A stretch of DNA of 33,433 nt from JAAYLC01 sp964636665 (GCA_964636665.1 CAZWVT010000016.1:1-33433), one strand, 5' to 3'. Shown: positions 15,307 through 23,715, counted from the stretch's first letter. Notes: generated by a model not told the origin, from the sequence alone. Program-made: numbers and translations.

Positions 15307-15350
15307 AATAACCGTCATTTTTTTCTTAATGACGGTTATTTTATTTTTTT
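15307..15350 (+). terminator. Intrinsic terminator of lpdA
   Basis: A perfect 13-bp inverted repeat (15307-15319 and 15328-15340) is followed by tttattttttt-type U-rich sequence to 15350, 40 bp after the lpdA stop codon. Confidence 0.85.
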
Positions 15351-15359
15351 GAATTAAGA

Positions 15360-15386
15360 AAGGGAATCGAGGTTGTCGATTCCCTT
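15360..15386 (-). terminator. Probable terminator of the E2 gene
   Basis: A perfect 11-bp inverted repeat (15360-15370 and 15376-15386, loop ggttg) lies 28 bp beyond the E2 stop codon. The minus-strand sequence after it is only moderately T-rich (ttaattc), so it is weaker than the lpdA hairpin next to it. Confidence 0.6.
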
Positions 15387-15414
15387 AAATTTTAATTATG
15401 GTGGTGTGTGTGTT

Positions 15415-16731
15415 TTACACAGTCGTATTCATATCCCAGGATTCGAGATATTTTGCTACCCGCTGAACAAATTGTCCGCCCAATGCACCATTTACCACGC
15501 GGTGGTCATAACTGTGAGATAAAAACATCTTGTAACGAATTCCAATAAAATCACCTTGAGGTGTTTCAATAACGGCGGGAACTTTGCGGATGGCGCCCAA
15601 AGCGAGAATTCCCACTTGCGGTTGATTGATGATAGGAGTCCCCATCACACTTCCAAAAGTTCCGACATTCGTAACCGTATAGGTTCCTCCTTGGATTTCG
15701 TCCGGTTTTAGTTTGTTATTTCTTGCTCTGTTGGCAAGGTCATTAACCGCTTTTGCCATTCCCAGTAAATTTAAACGGTCGGCATTTTTGATGACCGGAA
15801 CAATCAAGTTTCCATCTGCCAAAGCTGCTGCCATTCCGAGATTGATATTTCCTCTTTTGATTATTTTATCTCCGTCCACAGAAATATTCATCATTGGGAA
15901 ATCTCGCAACGCTTTTGCTACAGCTTCCATAAAAATCGGTGTAAATGTCAGTTTTTCGCCTTCTCGTTTTTCAAATGCTGCTTTGTGTTTATTTCTCCAG
16001 TTCCAGATATTGGTTACATCGCATTCGATAAAAGATTGTACGTGAGCAGAAGTAGCGACACTCGAAGTCATATGCTGAGAAACTAATTTACCCATACGGG
16101 TCATTTCGATAATCTCGTCTTCTCCGCTGATGCTTACAGGCGTCTTCGTAGCCGGAGCAGCTGTTGTTTGTGCAGGCTGAGACTGGGTCACGGATGATTG
16201 CGCTGCACCGGGTTGCGATTTACGGGTTTCAACATACGATAGAATATCATTTTTTGTAACCCGTCCGTCTTTACCGGTACCGGAAATGCTATCCAATTCA
16301 CTTTGAGAAATTCCTTCGGTTGCAGCAATATTTTTCACCAATGGAGAATAAAAACGCCCCTCAGAATTTTCAATTCGAGTTTCGGTGGTTTCTTTGGCTG
16401 TTTCGACTCTTCCTTCTACTTCTTCCATTACTTCCGGCGTGGGCGTTGCTGAAGTATCGACTGTTGACCCATCATCTGTTGCTACTTGCGAATCTGTTTC
16501 AATTATGGCAATGGCCTGACCGACTTGAATGACATCATCAACTTCAAATAGTTTTTCTATTAAAACTCCTTCAACTTCACTGGGAACTTCACTGTCAACT
16601 TTGTCTGTAGCGATTTCCAAAACCGGTTCATCAAGCTCAATGGTGTCTCCCACTTCTTTAAGCCATGTTGTAAGCGTCGCTTCTGCAACACTTTCTCCCA
16701 TTTTAGGTAATTTCAATTCAAACTTTGCCAT
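15415..16731 (-). CDS. 2-oxoacid dehydrogenase E2 (dihydrolipoamide acyltransferase)
   Basis: The domain order is one lipoyl domain (residues 1-75, lipoyl lysine in EIATDKVDSEVPS), an acidic Thr/Glu-rich linker, a peripheral subunit-binding domain (about 129-167, with SPLVKNIAATEGIS and GKDGRVTKNDI), a Pro/Ala/Gln-rich linker, and the acyltransferase core (about 208-435). The core ends with SYDHRVVNGALGG: the catalytic His is present, but the Asp of the usual DHRxxDG motif is Asn. The start is the ATG at 16731 (MAKFELKLPKMGE); a TTG two codons upstream is in frame. E2 carries acyl groups from E1 to CoA and is reoxidised by E3, whose gene lpdA converges on it here. Whether it serves pyruvate, 2-oxoglutarate or branched-chain oxoacids cannot be decided without its E1. 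Confidence 0.92.
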   Translation of the reverse strand: MAKFELKLPKMGESVAEATLTTWLKEVGDTIELDEPVLEIATDKVDSEVPSEVEGVLIEKLFEVDDVIQVGQAIAIIETDSQVATDDGSTVDTSATPTPEVMEEVEGRVETAKETTETRIENSEGRFYSPLVKNIAATEGISQSELDSISGTGKDGRVTKNDILSYVETRKSQPGAAQSSVTQSQPAQTTAAPATKTPVSISGEDEIIEMTRMGKLVSQHMTSSVATSAHVQSFIECDVTNIWNWRNKHKAAFEKREGEKLTFTPIFMEAVAKALRDFPMMNISVDGDKIIKRGNINLGMAAALADGNLIVPVIKNADRLNLLGMAKAVNDLANRARNNKLKPDEIQGGTYTVTNVGTFGSVMGTPIINQPQVGILALGAIRKVPAVIETPQGDFIGIRYKMFLSHSYDHRVVNGALGGQFVQRVAKYLESWDMNTTV

Positions 16732-16867
16732 AATCAAATGTACTTTATATTAGTCCGCTATGATGCGATTCTTAATTTCAAATTTAAACCCTCTTTGTTA
16801 TTAGATTTACTATTTCAAAGGTTTGCAAAATTAATCAATATTTGTTCGTTTTCAGAATTCAAGTTTA

Positions 16868-17980
16868 TTAAAATGTCAAAACCGTTCCTTTTTCATCGCT
16901 TCTGTCACTTCCTATAATAAAATTTGCAGCTTTGGGTCGGATTCTGAATCGGTTGTTTTTTCCGCTTAGTTTACTCATTATTTCCAGAATACGACTGTAT
17001 TTTACATATTCCGCATCAAAAATAATTAAGCTATTACGGATTGTTTCAACCGATTCGGGGAAATCTTTGAATTTTACGTTTAATAAGGTTTCCAGATTTT
17101 TTCTAAGCTGAATATTATTTGATATGAGATAATAACCTTTACTTTCAGGCAACGGTTTAACTTTATCGGATTTGAATTTTTTATTTTTCCATTTTGCCAA
17201 ACTTACTCCAACATCCACCATTTTTTCAATTAAGATATTTTTATTGAAATGTTTGTCGTAAAAAATTTTCATCGCCCCGTAAAATCGGTCAAAATAGATT
17301 TCATCACGCTTCGTGCTTTCTCCTTTATAATGCAAAACAGTAGTTTCACCGTAATAGTAGTTTACAAAACCTGCTTTCTCGATTTTATAAGATAAATCGA
17401 TGTCTTCGCCATACATAAAATAATCCTCGTCAAAACCTCCTACGGCATCGTATATTTCTTTTTTCATCAACATAAAAGCGCCTACCAGTACAGCTACTTT
17501 TCCATTCTCATATTCAGATACGTGTCCGGCGTAATACTTAGCACCGTGTCCCATTAATTTTTGAAGTGAAACCTGCGGTGTCGGTAAATTTCTTTTGCTT
17601 TCAGGAAGAAAACATCCGGTTCCGTCCATCAGTCGAACGCCCAAACATCCGATTTTAGGCATACTTTTATAAAATTCCAGCGTTTTTATAAAAGTATCTT
17701 CCGCAACTGCCGTATCAGGATTGAGAATACACAAATATTTTCCTTTTGCCCTATTAACTGCTTGATTGTTTGCTTTGCTAAATCCGACATTTTCCGAATT
17801 CTGTATGTAAATTACTTCCGGGAAAAGCGATTGAACCATTTTTCCGCTATCATCAGAAGAAGCATTGTCAATTACAATAATTTCCGCATCGAGATTACGG
17901 ACAGCTTCCTGAACGGAGCGGATGCACTGTTCCAGAAAATAACGAACATTATAATTGAGAATGACGACGGACAACTCCAA
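16868..17980 (-). CDS. Family 2 glycosyltransferase with a C-terminal extension
   Basis: Residues 1-270 form a GT-A domain of the rhamnosyltransferase-like GT2 family: SVVILNYNV, IIVIDNASSDDS, NVGFSKANNQA, LCILNPDTAV (the metal-binding DxD equivalent), GAFMLMKKEIYDAVGGFDEDYFMYGEDIDL and LHYKGEST. Residues about 280-370 form an extension with strand-helix pattern (GYYLISNN, LIIFDAEYVKYSRI, RFRIRPKAANFIIGSDRSD) whose function I do not recognise. The start codon is TTG, 2 bp after the recR stop, so translation is probably coupled. The protein has no membrane segment and is likely cytoplasmic or peripheral, adding sugars to a surface polysaccharide or lipid. The acceptor is unknown. Confidence 0.9.
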   Translation of the reverse strand: MELSVVILNYNVRYFLEQCIRSVQEAVRNLDAEIIVIDNASSDDSGKMVQSLFPEVIYIQNSENVGFSKANNQAVNRAKGKYLCILNPDTAVAEDTFIKTLEFYKSMPKIGCLGVRLMDGTGCFLPESKRNLPTPQVSLQKLMGHGAKYYAGHVSEYENGKVAVLVGAFMLMKKEIYDAVGGFDEDYFMYGEDIDLSYKIEKAGFVNYYYGETTVLHYKGESTKRDEIYFDRFYGAMKIFYDKHFNKNILIEKMVDVGVSLAKWKNKKFKSDKVKPLPESKGYYLISNNIQLRKNLETLLNVKFKDFPESVETIRNSLIIFDAEYVKYSRILEIMSKLSGKNNRFRIRPKAANFIIGSDRSDEKGTVLTF

Positions 17981-17982
17981 GA

Positions 17983-18603
17983 TTACAGGCTTTTTAAAGA
18001 AGATTCAAAAGGGATGCGATGTAAGATACTTCTTCCTAAGGTAATTTCATCGGCATATTCCAATTCATCACCTACTGATATTCCACGAGCGATGGTTGTG
18101 GTTTTAATTTTATAATTTTCAATACTTCTAAAGATATAAAAATTGGTGGTATCGCCTTCAATGGTAGAGCTCAAAGCAAAAATCAATTCCTTAACTTCAT
18201 TATTTTTGACTTTACTGACTAAAGATTCAATGGTCAGGTCGTCCGGTCCGATTCCTTCCACCGGCGATATTTTTCCGCCTAAAACGTGATAGCTGCCTTT
18301 ATATTGACCGGTATTCTCAATTGCCATCACGTCGCGGATGTCTTCAACCACACATATCACCGATTTGTCTCTTATGGGATTTGCGCAAATCTCACACAGC
18401 TCGGTATCGCTGATGTTGTGACAATTTGCACAAAATTTTATTTCTTCCCGCATTTTCTGAAGTGCCGTTACCAGACTTGTGGTTTGTTCTTTGGGCTGTT
18501 TGAGCAAATGCAAAATCAATCGAAGTGCCGTTCGTTTTCCCACCCCCGGAAATTGCGCCATTTCATCAACAGCTTTTTCTATTAATTTCGATGAAAATTC
18601 CAT
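17983..18603 (-). CDS. recR: Recombination mediator RecR
   Basis: The 206-residue protein has the full RecR arrangement: N-terminal helix-hairpin-helix (VDEMAQFPGVGKRTALRL), a C4 zinc finger (C58, C61, C70 and C73 in FCANCHNISDTELCEIC), a TOPRIM domain (VICVVEDIRDVMAIE, then PVEGIGPDDLTI and the ALSSTIEGDTTNFYI stretch), and a C-terminal ARGISVGDELEYADEITLGRSI. RecR works with RecO (and RecF) to load RecA on gapped DNA. The length is standard. A TACCTTTG box lies 17 bp upstream and the glycosyltransferase gene follows after 2 bp, making a two-gene unit. Confidence 0.97.
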   Translation of the reverse strand: MEFSSKLIEKAVDEMAQFPGVGKRTALRLILHLLKQPKEQTTSLVTALQKMREEIKFCANCHNISDTELCEICANPIRDKSVICVVEDIRDVMAIENTGQYKGSYHVLGGKISPVEGIGPDDLTIESLVSKVKNNEVKELIFALSSTIEGDTTNFYIFRSIENYKIKTTTIARGISVGDELEYADEITLGRSILHRIPFESSLKSL

Positions 18604-18619
18604 ACATTAAATTCTTGCG

Positions 18620-18627
18620 CAAAGGTA
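18620..18627 (-). promoter_or_regulatory. -7 box (TACCTTTG) upstream of recR
   Basis: An exact TAnnTTTG match on the minus strand, 17 bp before the recR start codon; the same octamer precedes ribBA and lpdA. No clear -33 element. Confidence 0.45.
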
Positions 18628-18718
18628 CTGAACGAATTCCTAAATTGAAATGTTCCGCATTTTAATATAAAGTTGCGAAAACCCGAAAAATTATCGAGTT
18701 GTATAAACGCAAAAAATA

Positions 18719-19726
18719 TTACTCTACAAGTAATTTTTTAAAACCATCGGACATAAAAATCTGCCGGACTCCGTCATTATCCAGATAGGTAAGATAAGCT
18801 TCAATCTTATGATTTTTTTCCAATAATTTTTTTGATGCTTCCATTCCCATTGCCATAAATGCGGTGGCGTAAGCATCTGCTTCGGCACAGGTTTCGGCTA
18901 TTACGGTGGCGCTTGTTACATCTCCCATTTCGGCAGAACCTGTCAACGGATTGATGGTGTGGACATATTTTTTTCCTGTCGTCTCATCCACTCTGAATTT
19001 TCGGTAATTTCCCGATGCTGCGAGAGCTTGATTATCTAAATGAATGGCTGCTTCATAACTTCGGTCATTCAATTCAGAATCCGGCTTTTCAATCCCTACC
19101 GTCCATTTGTTGTTCTTATTCTTATTACGTCCTTTGGCAATGATTTCTCCACCAATTTCGACCAAGTAATCTGTTATCCCATTAGATTCTAAATACTTTC
19201 CTACATAGTCCACGCCGGCACCTTTTGCAATGGCATTAAAATCAATATAAATCTCAGAATGCTTTTTAGAAACCGTTCCGTCCTCATTTAACCGTACTTT
19301 GTGAAATCCGACGAATTTCATTAAAGAATCCAGTTTTTGAACATCCATATTAGTCATCGGTTGTTCATCGCCAAAACCATAAGCATTCCGCAGCAAACCG
19401 ATAGTTGGGTCAAAATAACCTTCAGTTTCTTTGTGGATTCTATCCGATAAGTTGAAAACTTTTTTAAAAAAATCATCGACAACAATCGTACTGTCCCCTT
19501 TATTGATTCTTGAAATATCACTGTCTCGTATATAAGTACTTGCTGATTTATTGATGGCATCGATAACGGAATCTATGCCTTTTTGAATTTTATGCGGATT
19601 CGTTCCATAATACTGAATTTGGTAGGTTGTTCCAAAAGCCAATCCTTCCAACACCTGAAATTTATCAGCCTCAGAAGTACAGCCCAGTAAAGACACGAAT
19701 GTTAAAAGCAGCAGTATTCTTTTCAT
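18719..19726 (-). CDS. apbE: FAD:protein FMN transferase ApbE (lipoprotein)
   Basis: The 335-residue precursor has a lipoprotein signal peptide ending in the lipobox LLGC (C16). The ApbE features follow: GTTYQIQYYG, FDPTIGLLRNAYGFG, YIDFNAIAKGAGVDYVGKYLE, YLVEIGGEIIAKG, the HTINPLTG metal and nucleotide motif, and TCAEADAYATAFMAMG. ApbE hydrolyses FAD and transfers FMN to a threonine of target proteins, notably NqrB and NqrC. Its ATG overlaps the stop of the preceding small gene (ATGA), and it lies just downstream of the nqr operon that encodes its substrates. It is anchored on the periplasmic side of the membrane, where the acceptor threonines are. Confidence 0.95.
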   Translation of the reverse strand: MKRILLLLTFVSLLGCTSEADKFQVLEGLAFGTTYQIQYYGTNPHKIQKGIDSVIDAINKSASTYIRDSDISRINKGDSTIVVDDFFKKVFNLSDRIHKETEGYFDPTIGLLRNAYGFGDEQPMTNMDVQKLDSLMKFVGFHKVRLNEDGTVSKKHSEIYIDFNAIAKGAGVDYVGKYLESNGITDYLVEIGGEIIAKGRNKNKNNKWTVGIEKPDSELNDRSYEAAIHLDNQALAASGNYRKFRVDETTGKKYVHTINPLTGSAEMGDVTSATVIAETCAEADAYATAFMAMGMEASKKLLEKNHKIEAYLTYLDNDGVRQIFMSDGFKKLLVE

Positions 19727-20085
19727 TTAATTTCTATTAATCCGTTGAACATTAACGAGAAATCCTCATCCTTAACAACCGGTTTTTCATAATCGGCGCC
19801 GTGCCCGAGCCCTACTCCTGCATAAAAGGTTCGTGCATTGAATTTTTCTGCGTGTTCTCGAATTTTTTCCAGTAGCGTTTTGTCATAATCCTCGATTTGC
19901 TCGGGATGCGCAATTGCTCGAACTACGATAAAAGAAATCTTTTTTTCTTTTAAAACTACAAACTGCGGATCTCTTTTTAACTGAGAATTGACACCCAGAA
20001 ATTCATACCCCTCTTCTTCCAGTTTTTTTCCTACAATATTCATTGCAAGATTGTGAAGTTCCTGCGTTGTTAATTTCTCTTTCAT
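19723..20085 (-). CDS. Conserved small protein between nqrF and apbE, function unknown
   Basis: A 120-residue cytoplasmic protein with no signal peptide or membrane segment. The pattern is helix (ELHNLAMNIVGKKLEEEGYEF), two strands (QFVVLKEK, ISFIVVRAIA), helix (YDKTLLEKIREHAEKF), then strand RTFYAGVGLGHG. The helix-strand-strand start recalls PD-(D/E)xK-fold proteins, but the catalytic residues are not convincing. From memory, homologs occur at this position in other flavobacteria and are sometimes labelled, wrongly, as an NQR subunit F. I chose the ATG at 20085; a longer frame to 20136 would start inside the terminator hairpin. It overlaps apbE by 4 bp, which suggests a job in NQR flavinylation or assembly, unproven. 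Confidence 0.8.
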   Translation of the reverse strand: MKEKLTTQELHNLAMNIVGKKLEEEGYEFLGVNSQLKRDPQFVVLKEKKISFIVVRAIAHPEQIEDYDKTLLEKIREHAEKFNARTFYAGVGLGHGADYEKPVVKDEDFSLMFNGLIEIK

Positions 20086-20118
20086 TATCTTTTTAAATCT
20101 GATTAAATCTACTGTAAA

Positions 20119-20153
20119 ATAAAAAAACCGCTCCAATAAACAGAAGCGGTTTT
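20119..20153 (-). terminator. Intrinsic terminator after nqrF
   Basis: A 9-bp inverted repeat (20124-20132 and 20145-20153) is followed on the minus strand by a long T-rich tract (plus-strand A-run 20119-20127). It lies 18 bp after the nqrF stop, so the small gene and apbE must depend on readthrough or on their own promoter. Confidence 0.75.
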
Positions 20154-20170
20154 CAAATTATTATTAACTC

Positions 20171-21484
20171 TTAAACTCCGAAGTCGTCAAATCTAATGTT
20201 TTCATCAGGAATTCCAAAGTCTTCGCCCATTTTCTGAACCGCTTCGTTCATAAGTGGCGGACCGCAGAAATACAGTTCGATATCTTCCGGAGTTTCGTGA
20301 TGATTCAGATAATTATCAATCACTACTTGGTGAATAAACCCAACAAATCCGTCGCCTTCTTCGTCATTAATATCTTTTTTGATTTTCCAATTGTCTTCTT
20401 CCAAAGGTTCGGATAAAGCCATATAGAACTTAAAGTTAGGAAAACTTCTTTCCAATTCTCTAAAGTGTTCAATGTAGAACAATTCTCTTTTTGAGCGCCC
20501 TCCGTACCAATAGGTAACCTTTCTATTTGTTTGTAATGTTTTAAAAAGGTGATATAAATGTGAACGCATCGGCGCCATTCCGGCACCACCTCCAACGTAG
20601 AGCATTTCGGCTTCTGATTCGTTGATAAAAAATTCTCCGAAAGGACCGGATATAACAACTTTGTCTCCTTCTTTAAGGTTGAATATGTACGATGAAGCGA
20701 TTCCGGGGTTAACATTCATCCAACCGCCTTTGGCTCTGTCAAACGGAGGAGTGGCTACCCGCACATTCAACATAATTTCGCGACCTTCGGCAGGATATGA
20801 TGCCATTGAATAAGCACGTTCGACTGTTTCGGTATTTTTCATCACCAAATCCCACAACTTGAATTTATCCCACTCTTCCTGAAATTTATCCGGAACATCG
20901 TGTTCGTCGGGATGGGCGGTAATATCCATATCGGAATATTTAATTTCACACGGTGGAATTTCTATTTGAATATATCCACCGGCTTTGTAATCCATATCTT
21001 CAGGGATTTCCACAACGAATTCTTTAATAAAAGAAGCAACGTTATAGTTTCGAACTACAACAGCCTCCCATTTTTTAATTCCAAATACTTCTTCCGGAAT
21101 ACGGATATTCATATCCTGTTTTACGCGGACTTGACAGCTGAGACGAACACCTTCTTGGAGTTCTTTTCTTGTAAAGTGCGGTGTTTCTGTTGGCAATGCG
21201 GCACCTCCGCCCTCTGTTACAATACATGTACATTGAATGCAAGTTCCACCGCCACCACAGGCAGAGGGTAGAAAAATCTTTTCATTTCCCAATGTTGACA
21301 ACAAAGTTCCACCGCTGTTCACTTCGACGACTCTTTCATCATTGATAGTGATTTTTACAGGACCTGAAGGCGACAATTTTTCTTTTGTAAAAAGAAGTAT
21401 CGCTATGAGAAACAATGTTAATATCAACAAGAAGATTACAGTTACTGTAATTACTCCCAATGTGCTTATTTCTAAGAAAAACAT
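20171..21484 (-). CDS. nqrF: Na+-NQR subunit F (NADH-oxidising flavoprotein)
   Basis: The 437-residue protein has one N-terminal membrane helix (about 8-32), a [2Fe-2S] ferredoxin domain with C76, C82, C85 and C117 (SACGGGGTCIQCTC and RLSCQV), an FAD domain with RAYSMASYP, and an NADH domain with YVGGGAGMAPMRSHLYHL. NqrF takes electrons from NADH onto FAD and passes them to the 2Fe-2S cluster, which feeds the NqrD/E iron site and the FMNs of NqrC and NqrB. It is the last gene of nqrABCDEF, 1 bp after nqrE, and a hairpin terminator follows. Confidence 0.97.
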   Translation of the reverse strand: MFFLEISTLGVITVTVIFLLILTLFLIAILLFTKEKLSPSGPVKITINDERVVEVNSGGTLLSTLGNEKIFLPSACGGGGTCIQCTCIVTEGGGAALPTETPHFTRKELQEGVRLSCQVRVKQDMNIRIPEEVFGIKKWEAVVVRNYNVASFIKEFVVEIPEDMDYKAGGYIQIEIPPCEIKYSDMDITAHPDEHDVPDKFQEEWDKFKLWDLVMKNTETVERAYSMASYPAEGREIMLNVRVATPPFDRAKGGWMNVNPGIASSYIFNLKEGDKVVISGPFGEFFINESEAEMLYVGGGAGMAPMRSHLYHLFKTLQTNRKVTYWYGGRSKRELFYIEHFRELERSFPNFKFYMALSEPLEEDNWKIKKDINDEEGDGFVGFIHQVVIDNYLNHHETPEDIELYFCGPPLMNEAVQKMGEDFGIPDENIRFDDFGV

Positions 21485-21485
21485 A

Positions 21486-22235
21486 CTATTCTTGAGTTAA
21501 GGTTTGATTTTCCAAAACAGAAATTGTTTTGTCTATATTTTTAGAATCGTTTTGTAGCTGTTCGGTTTCAACTCCCATTACCGGAACTTCCATTTCCGGA
21601 GTTGCTGCACTATCGTCTCCTCCTGTCAGCATTCCTCCGAAACTCATAAATCCGATAGCCATCAAGCCTGTAATGATAAAGGTAATTCCAAGTCCTCTTA
21701 ATGGGGCCGGCACATTTGAATAACGGATTTTCTCACGGATTGCAGCAATGCCAAGAATTGCCAAAAACCAACCTATTCCGGAGCTGACACCATAATTCAG
21801 AGCCAATCCGAGTGTAGGAATTTCTCGGGCTTGCATAAATAGCGATCCACCGAGAATGGCACAGTTTACTGCAATAAGCGGCAAGAAAATTCCCAATGCA
21901 TTGTAAAGTCCGGGAGAAAATTTTTCTACAACTATTTCTACTAATTGAACCATCGTCGCTATCGTAGCAATAAATAGAATAAATGTTAGAAAGCTTAAGT
22001 CATAGGAAGCATATTCAGGACCGAGCCAAACAAGTGCTCCGTCTTTCAATATGTATTCATTCAGCAACCAGTTTAGAGGAACAGTTACTGCCAATACAAA
22101 TATTACTGCCGCTCCCAATCCTACAGCGGTGGTGACTCTTTTAGAAACAGCAAGATAAGAACACATTCCCAAGAATGTAGCAAATATCATGTTGTCTATA
22201 AAAATCGATTTAAAAAATAATTCGAGATGTTCCAT
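21486..22235 (-). CDS. nqrE: Na+-NQR subunit E, with a C-terminal tail
   Basis: Residues 1-205 are a six-helix membrane protein of the NqrDE/RnfAE family. The two cysteines that help bind the iron cofactor between NqrD and NqrE are visible at C25 (FLGMCSYLAV) and C125 (IAVNCAILGG). Enterobacterial and Vibrio NqrE end near residue 198; here about 45 extra, mostly polar and acidic residues follow (from GGDDSAATPEME to the end). The tail should be cytoplasmic or periplasmic depending on topology and has no recognised motif. The gene lies 1 bp before nqrF and 62 bp after nqrD. Confidence 0.95.
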   Translation of the reverse strand: MEHLELFFKSIFIDNMIFATFLGMCSYLAVSKRVTTAVGLGAAVIFVLAVTVPLNWLLNEYILKDGALVWLGPEYASYDLSFLTFILFIATIATMVQLVEIVVEKFSPGLYNALGIFLPLIAVNCAILGGSLFMQAREIPTLGLALNYGVSSGIGWFLAILGIAAIREKIRYSNVPAPLRGLGITFIITGLMAIGFMSFGGMLTGGDDSAATPEMEVPVMGVETEQLQNDSKNIDKTISVLENQTLTQE

Positions 22236-22297
22236 TATATTTTGTGTTTTGTATGTCTTAGAGCCATTGTGAAACAGTTCTATTCATTTACAAGTTT

Positions 22298-22945
22298 TTA
22301 ATTTTCTTCAATTAAATCTTTATTTCTTATTCGCTGCACCCAGATAATAACCCCTATCACGATTAACGCCATAGGAGACAATACCATAAAACCATTGTTT
22401 TCATACCCCAAAGCATACAATCCCGTTTTTTCTATCGGGTCGCCAAGAATTTTGTATCCAAACAATGTCCCAAAACCTAATAGTTCTCTAAAAAACCCAA
22501 CTATTACCAATATGAGTCCGTATCCACCGGCGTTTCCGATACCGTCAAGAAAAGAGTGCCACGGATTATTTCCCAATGCAAACGCTTCAAAACGCCCCAT
22601 AATAATACAATTTGTAATGATAAGCCCGATAAAAACCGAAAGTTGTTTGCTCAACTCAAAGGCAAAGGCTTTTAAAACCAAATCAACTAAAATTACAAGT
22701 GAAGCAATAACGACCAGCTGAACGATAATTCTAATTTTATTGGGCATGATATTTCTCAACAATGAAATGACCACATTCCCCACACCCATAACAGCAATTA
22801 CGGATACCGCCATTACGACCGAAGCTTTTAATTCGGCAGTAATTGCAAGTGCCGAACAAATCCCCAGTACCTGAACTGTAATTGGATTATCGTCCGCAAG
22901 CGGATCCAACACCAAGTTTCTCTCTTTTCTAGATAAAAGTGCCAT
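22298..22945 (-). CDS. nqrD: Na+-NQR subunit D
   Basis: The 215-residue membrane protein starts with the family N-terminus, with PLADDNPITVQVLGICSAL, and has six hydrophobic segments. C30 (LGICSALAIT) and C113 (IITNCIIMGR) match the cysteines that, with those of NqrE, hold the membrane-embedded iron centre. NqrD is part of the Na+-translocating core of NADH:quinone oxidoreductase in the inner membrane. It starts 8 bp after the nqrC stop. Confidence 0.96.
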   Translation of the reverse strand: MALLSRKERNLVLDPLADDNPITVQVLGICSALAITAELKASVVMAVSVIAVMGVGNVVISLLRNIMPNKIRIIVQLVVIASLVILVDLVLKAFAFELSKQLSVFIGLIITNCIIMGRFEAFALGNNPWHSFLDGIGNAGGYGLILVIVGFFRELLGFGTLFGYKILGDPIEKTGLYALGYENNGFMVLSPMALIVIGVIIWVQRIRNKDLIEEN

Positions 22946-22953
22946 ATTATTAT

Positions 22954-23715
22954 TTATTGCTGTTCGTTAATTAATTTTTTAATGTGAGGAATATACATGG
23001 CAACATCTCTTCGAATCATTGCAGTAATTCCGTCTCCTGTGATTGTTGATCCGGCAATCGCATCAACTCTATGGTCATCTTTTCTGTTATTTCGCGGATC
23101 GTTATTTCCTTTTGCTACGGTAATACCTCTAAAGGTGCCGTTATCCATAAGCTCTTCTCCTTGAAAGGGATCCATAAAAAATCGTTCCTTAATATTAGAA
23201 CCAAGTCCCGGTGTTTCGCCGGCGTGATCAAAGAAAACACCTTCTACTTTTAATTCTTCGTCAATTGCCATAAAGCCCCAAATAGCATCCCAGAGACCGT
23301 TACCTCTCATAGAAACAATATAAAGGGTTTTTCCATCTTTCTCTCCAATAAAAATTGGCAGTCTTCTTTCGTAATTCGCATCCGCTTTGGCTTTGTCTGC
23401 TTCTTGCTTAATATCGATAAGATAAGCCTCAGGATCTTCTGTTATTTGATTTCCTTGAACAACAACTTGTCTTTTGATGTAAGCATCAAACTTTTCTCCA
23501 ACTTCATCTGTAGAAACAAATGACACATCACTCGGTCCTTGGTTGTTGTTTATTCCCATTGCATACAGAATGTTTTGCTGCTTTTCAAATCGCTGGTTTT
23601 CGGAAATTCTTCCCTTAAGCGTTTGCGCAACACCTGCCAACAAACTACCTACAACCAATACCATTACAATGGCAAAGATTACGGTATATGAATTTTTATC
23701 AGTTAATTTTGACAT
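22954..23715 (-). CDS. nqrC: Na+-NQR subunit C (covalent FMN subunit)
   Basis: The 253-residue protein has one N-terminal membrane helix (about 10-30) and a periplasmic FMN-binding domain: LYIVSMRGNGLWDAIWGF, GVFFDHAGETPGLGSNI and the attachment motif VDAIAGSTITGDGI. ApbE attaches FMN by a phosphoester to the last threonine of such motifs, here T226. The usual SGA segment reads AGS, so the motif deviates slightly. The acceptor enzyme ApbE is encoded a few genes downstream. The gene lies 2 bp after nqrB and 8 bp before nqrD. Confidence 0.96.
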   Translation of the reverse strand: MSKLTDKNSYTVIFAIVMVLVVGSLLAGVAQTLKGRISENQRFEKQQNILYAMGINNNQGPSDVSFVSTDEVGEKFDAYIKRQVVVQGNQITEDPEAYLIDIKQEADKAKADANYERRLPIFIGEKDGKTLYIVSMRGNGLWDAIWGFMAIDEELKVEGVFFDHAGETPGLGSNIKERFFMDPFQGEELMDNGTFRGITVAKGNNDPRNNRKDDHRVDAIAGSTITGDGITAMIRRDVAMYIPHIKKLINEQQ

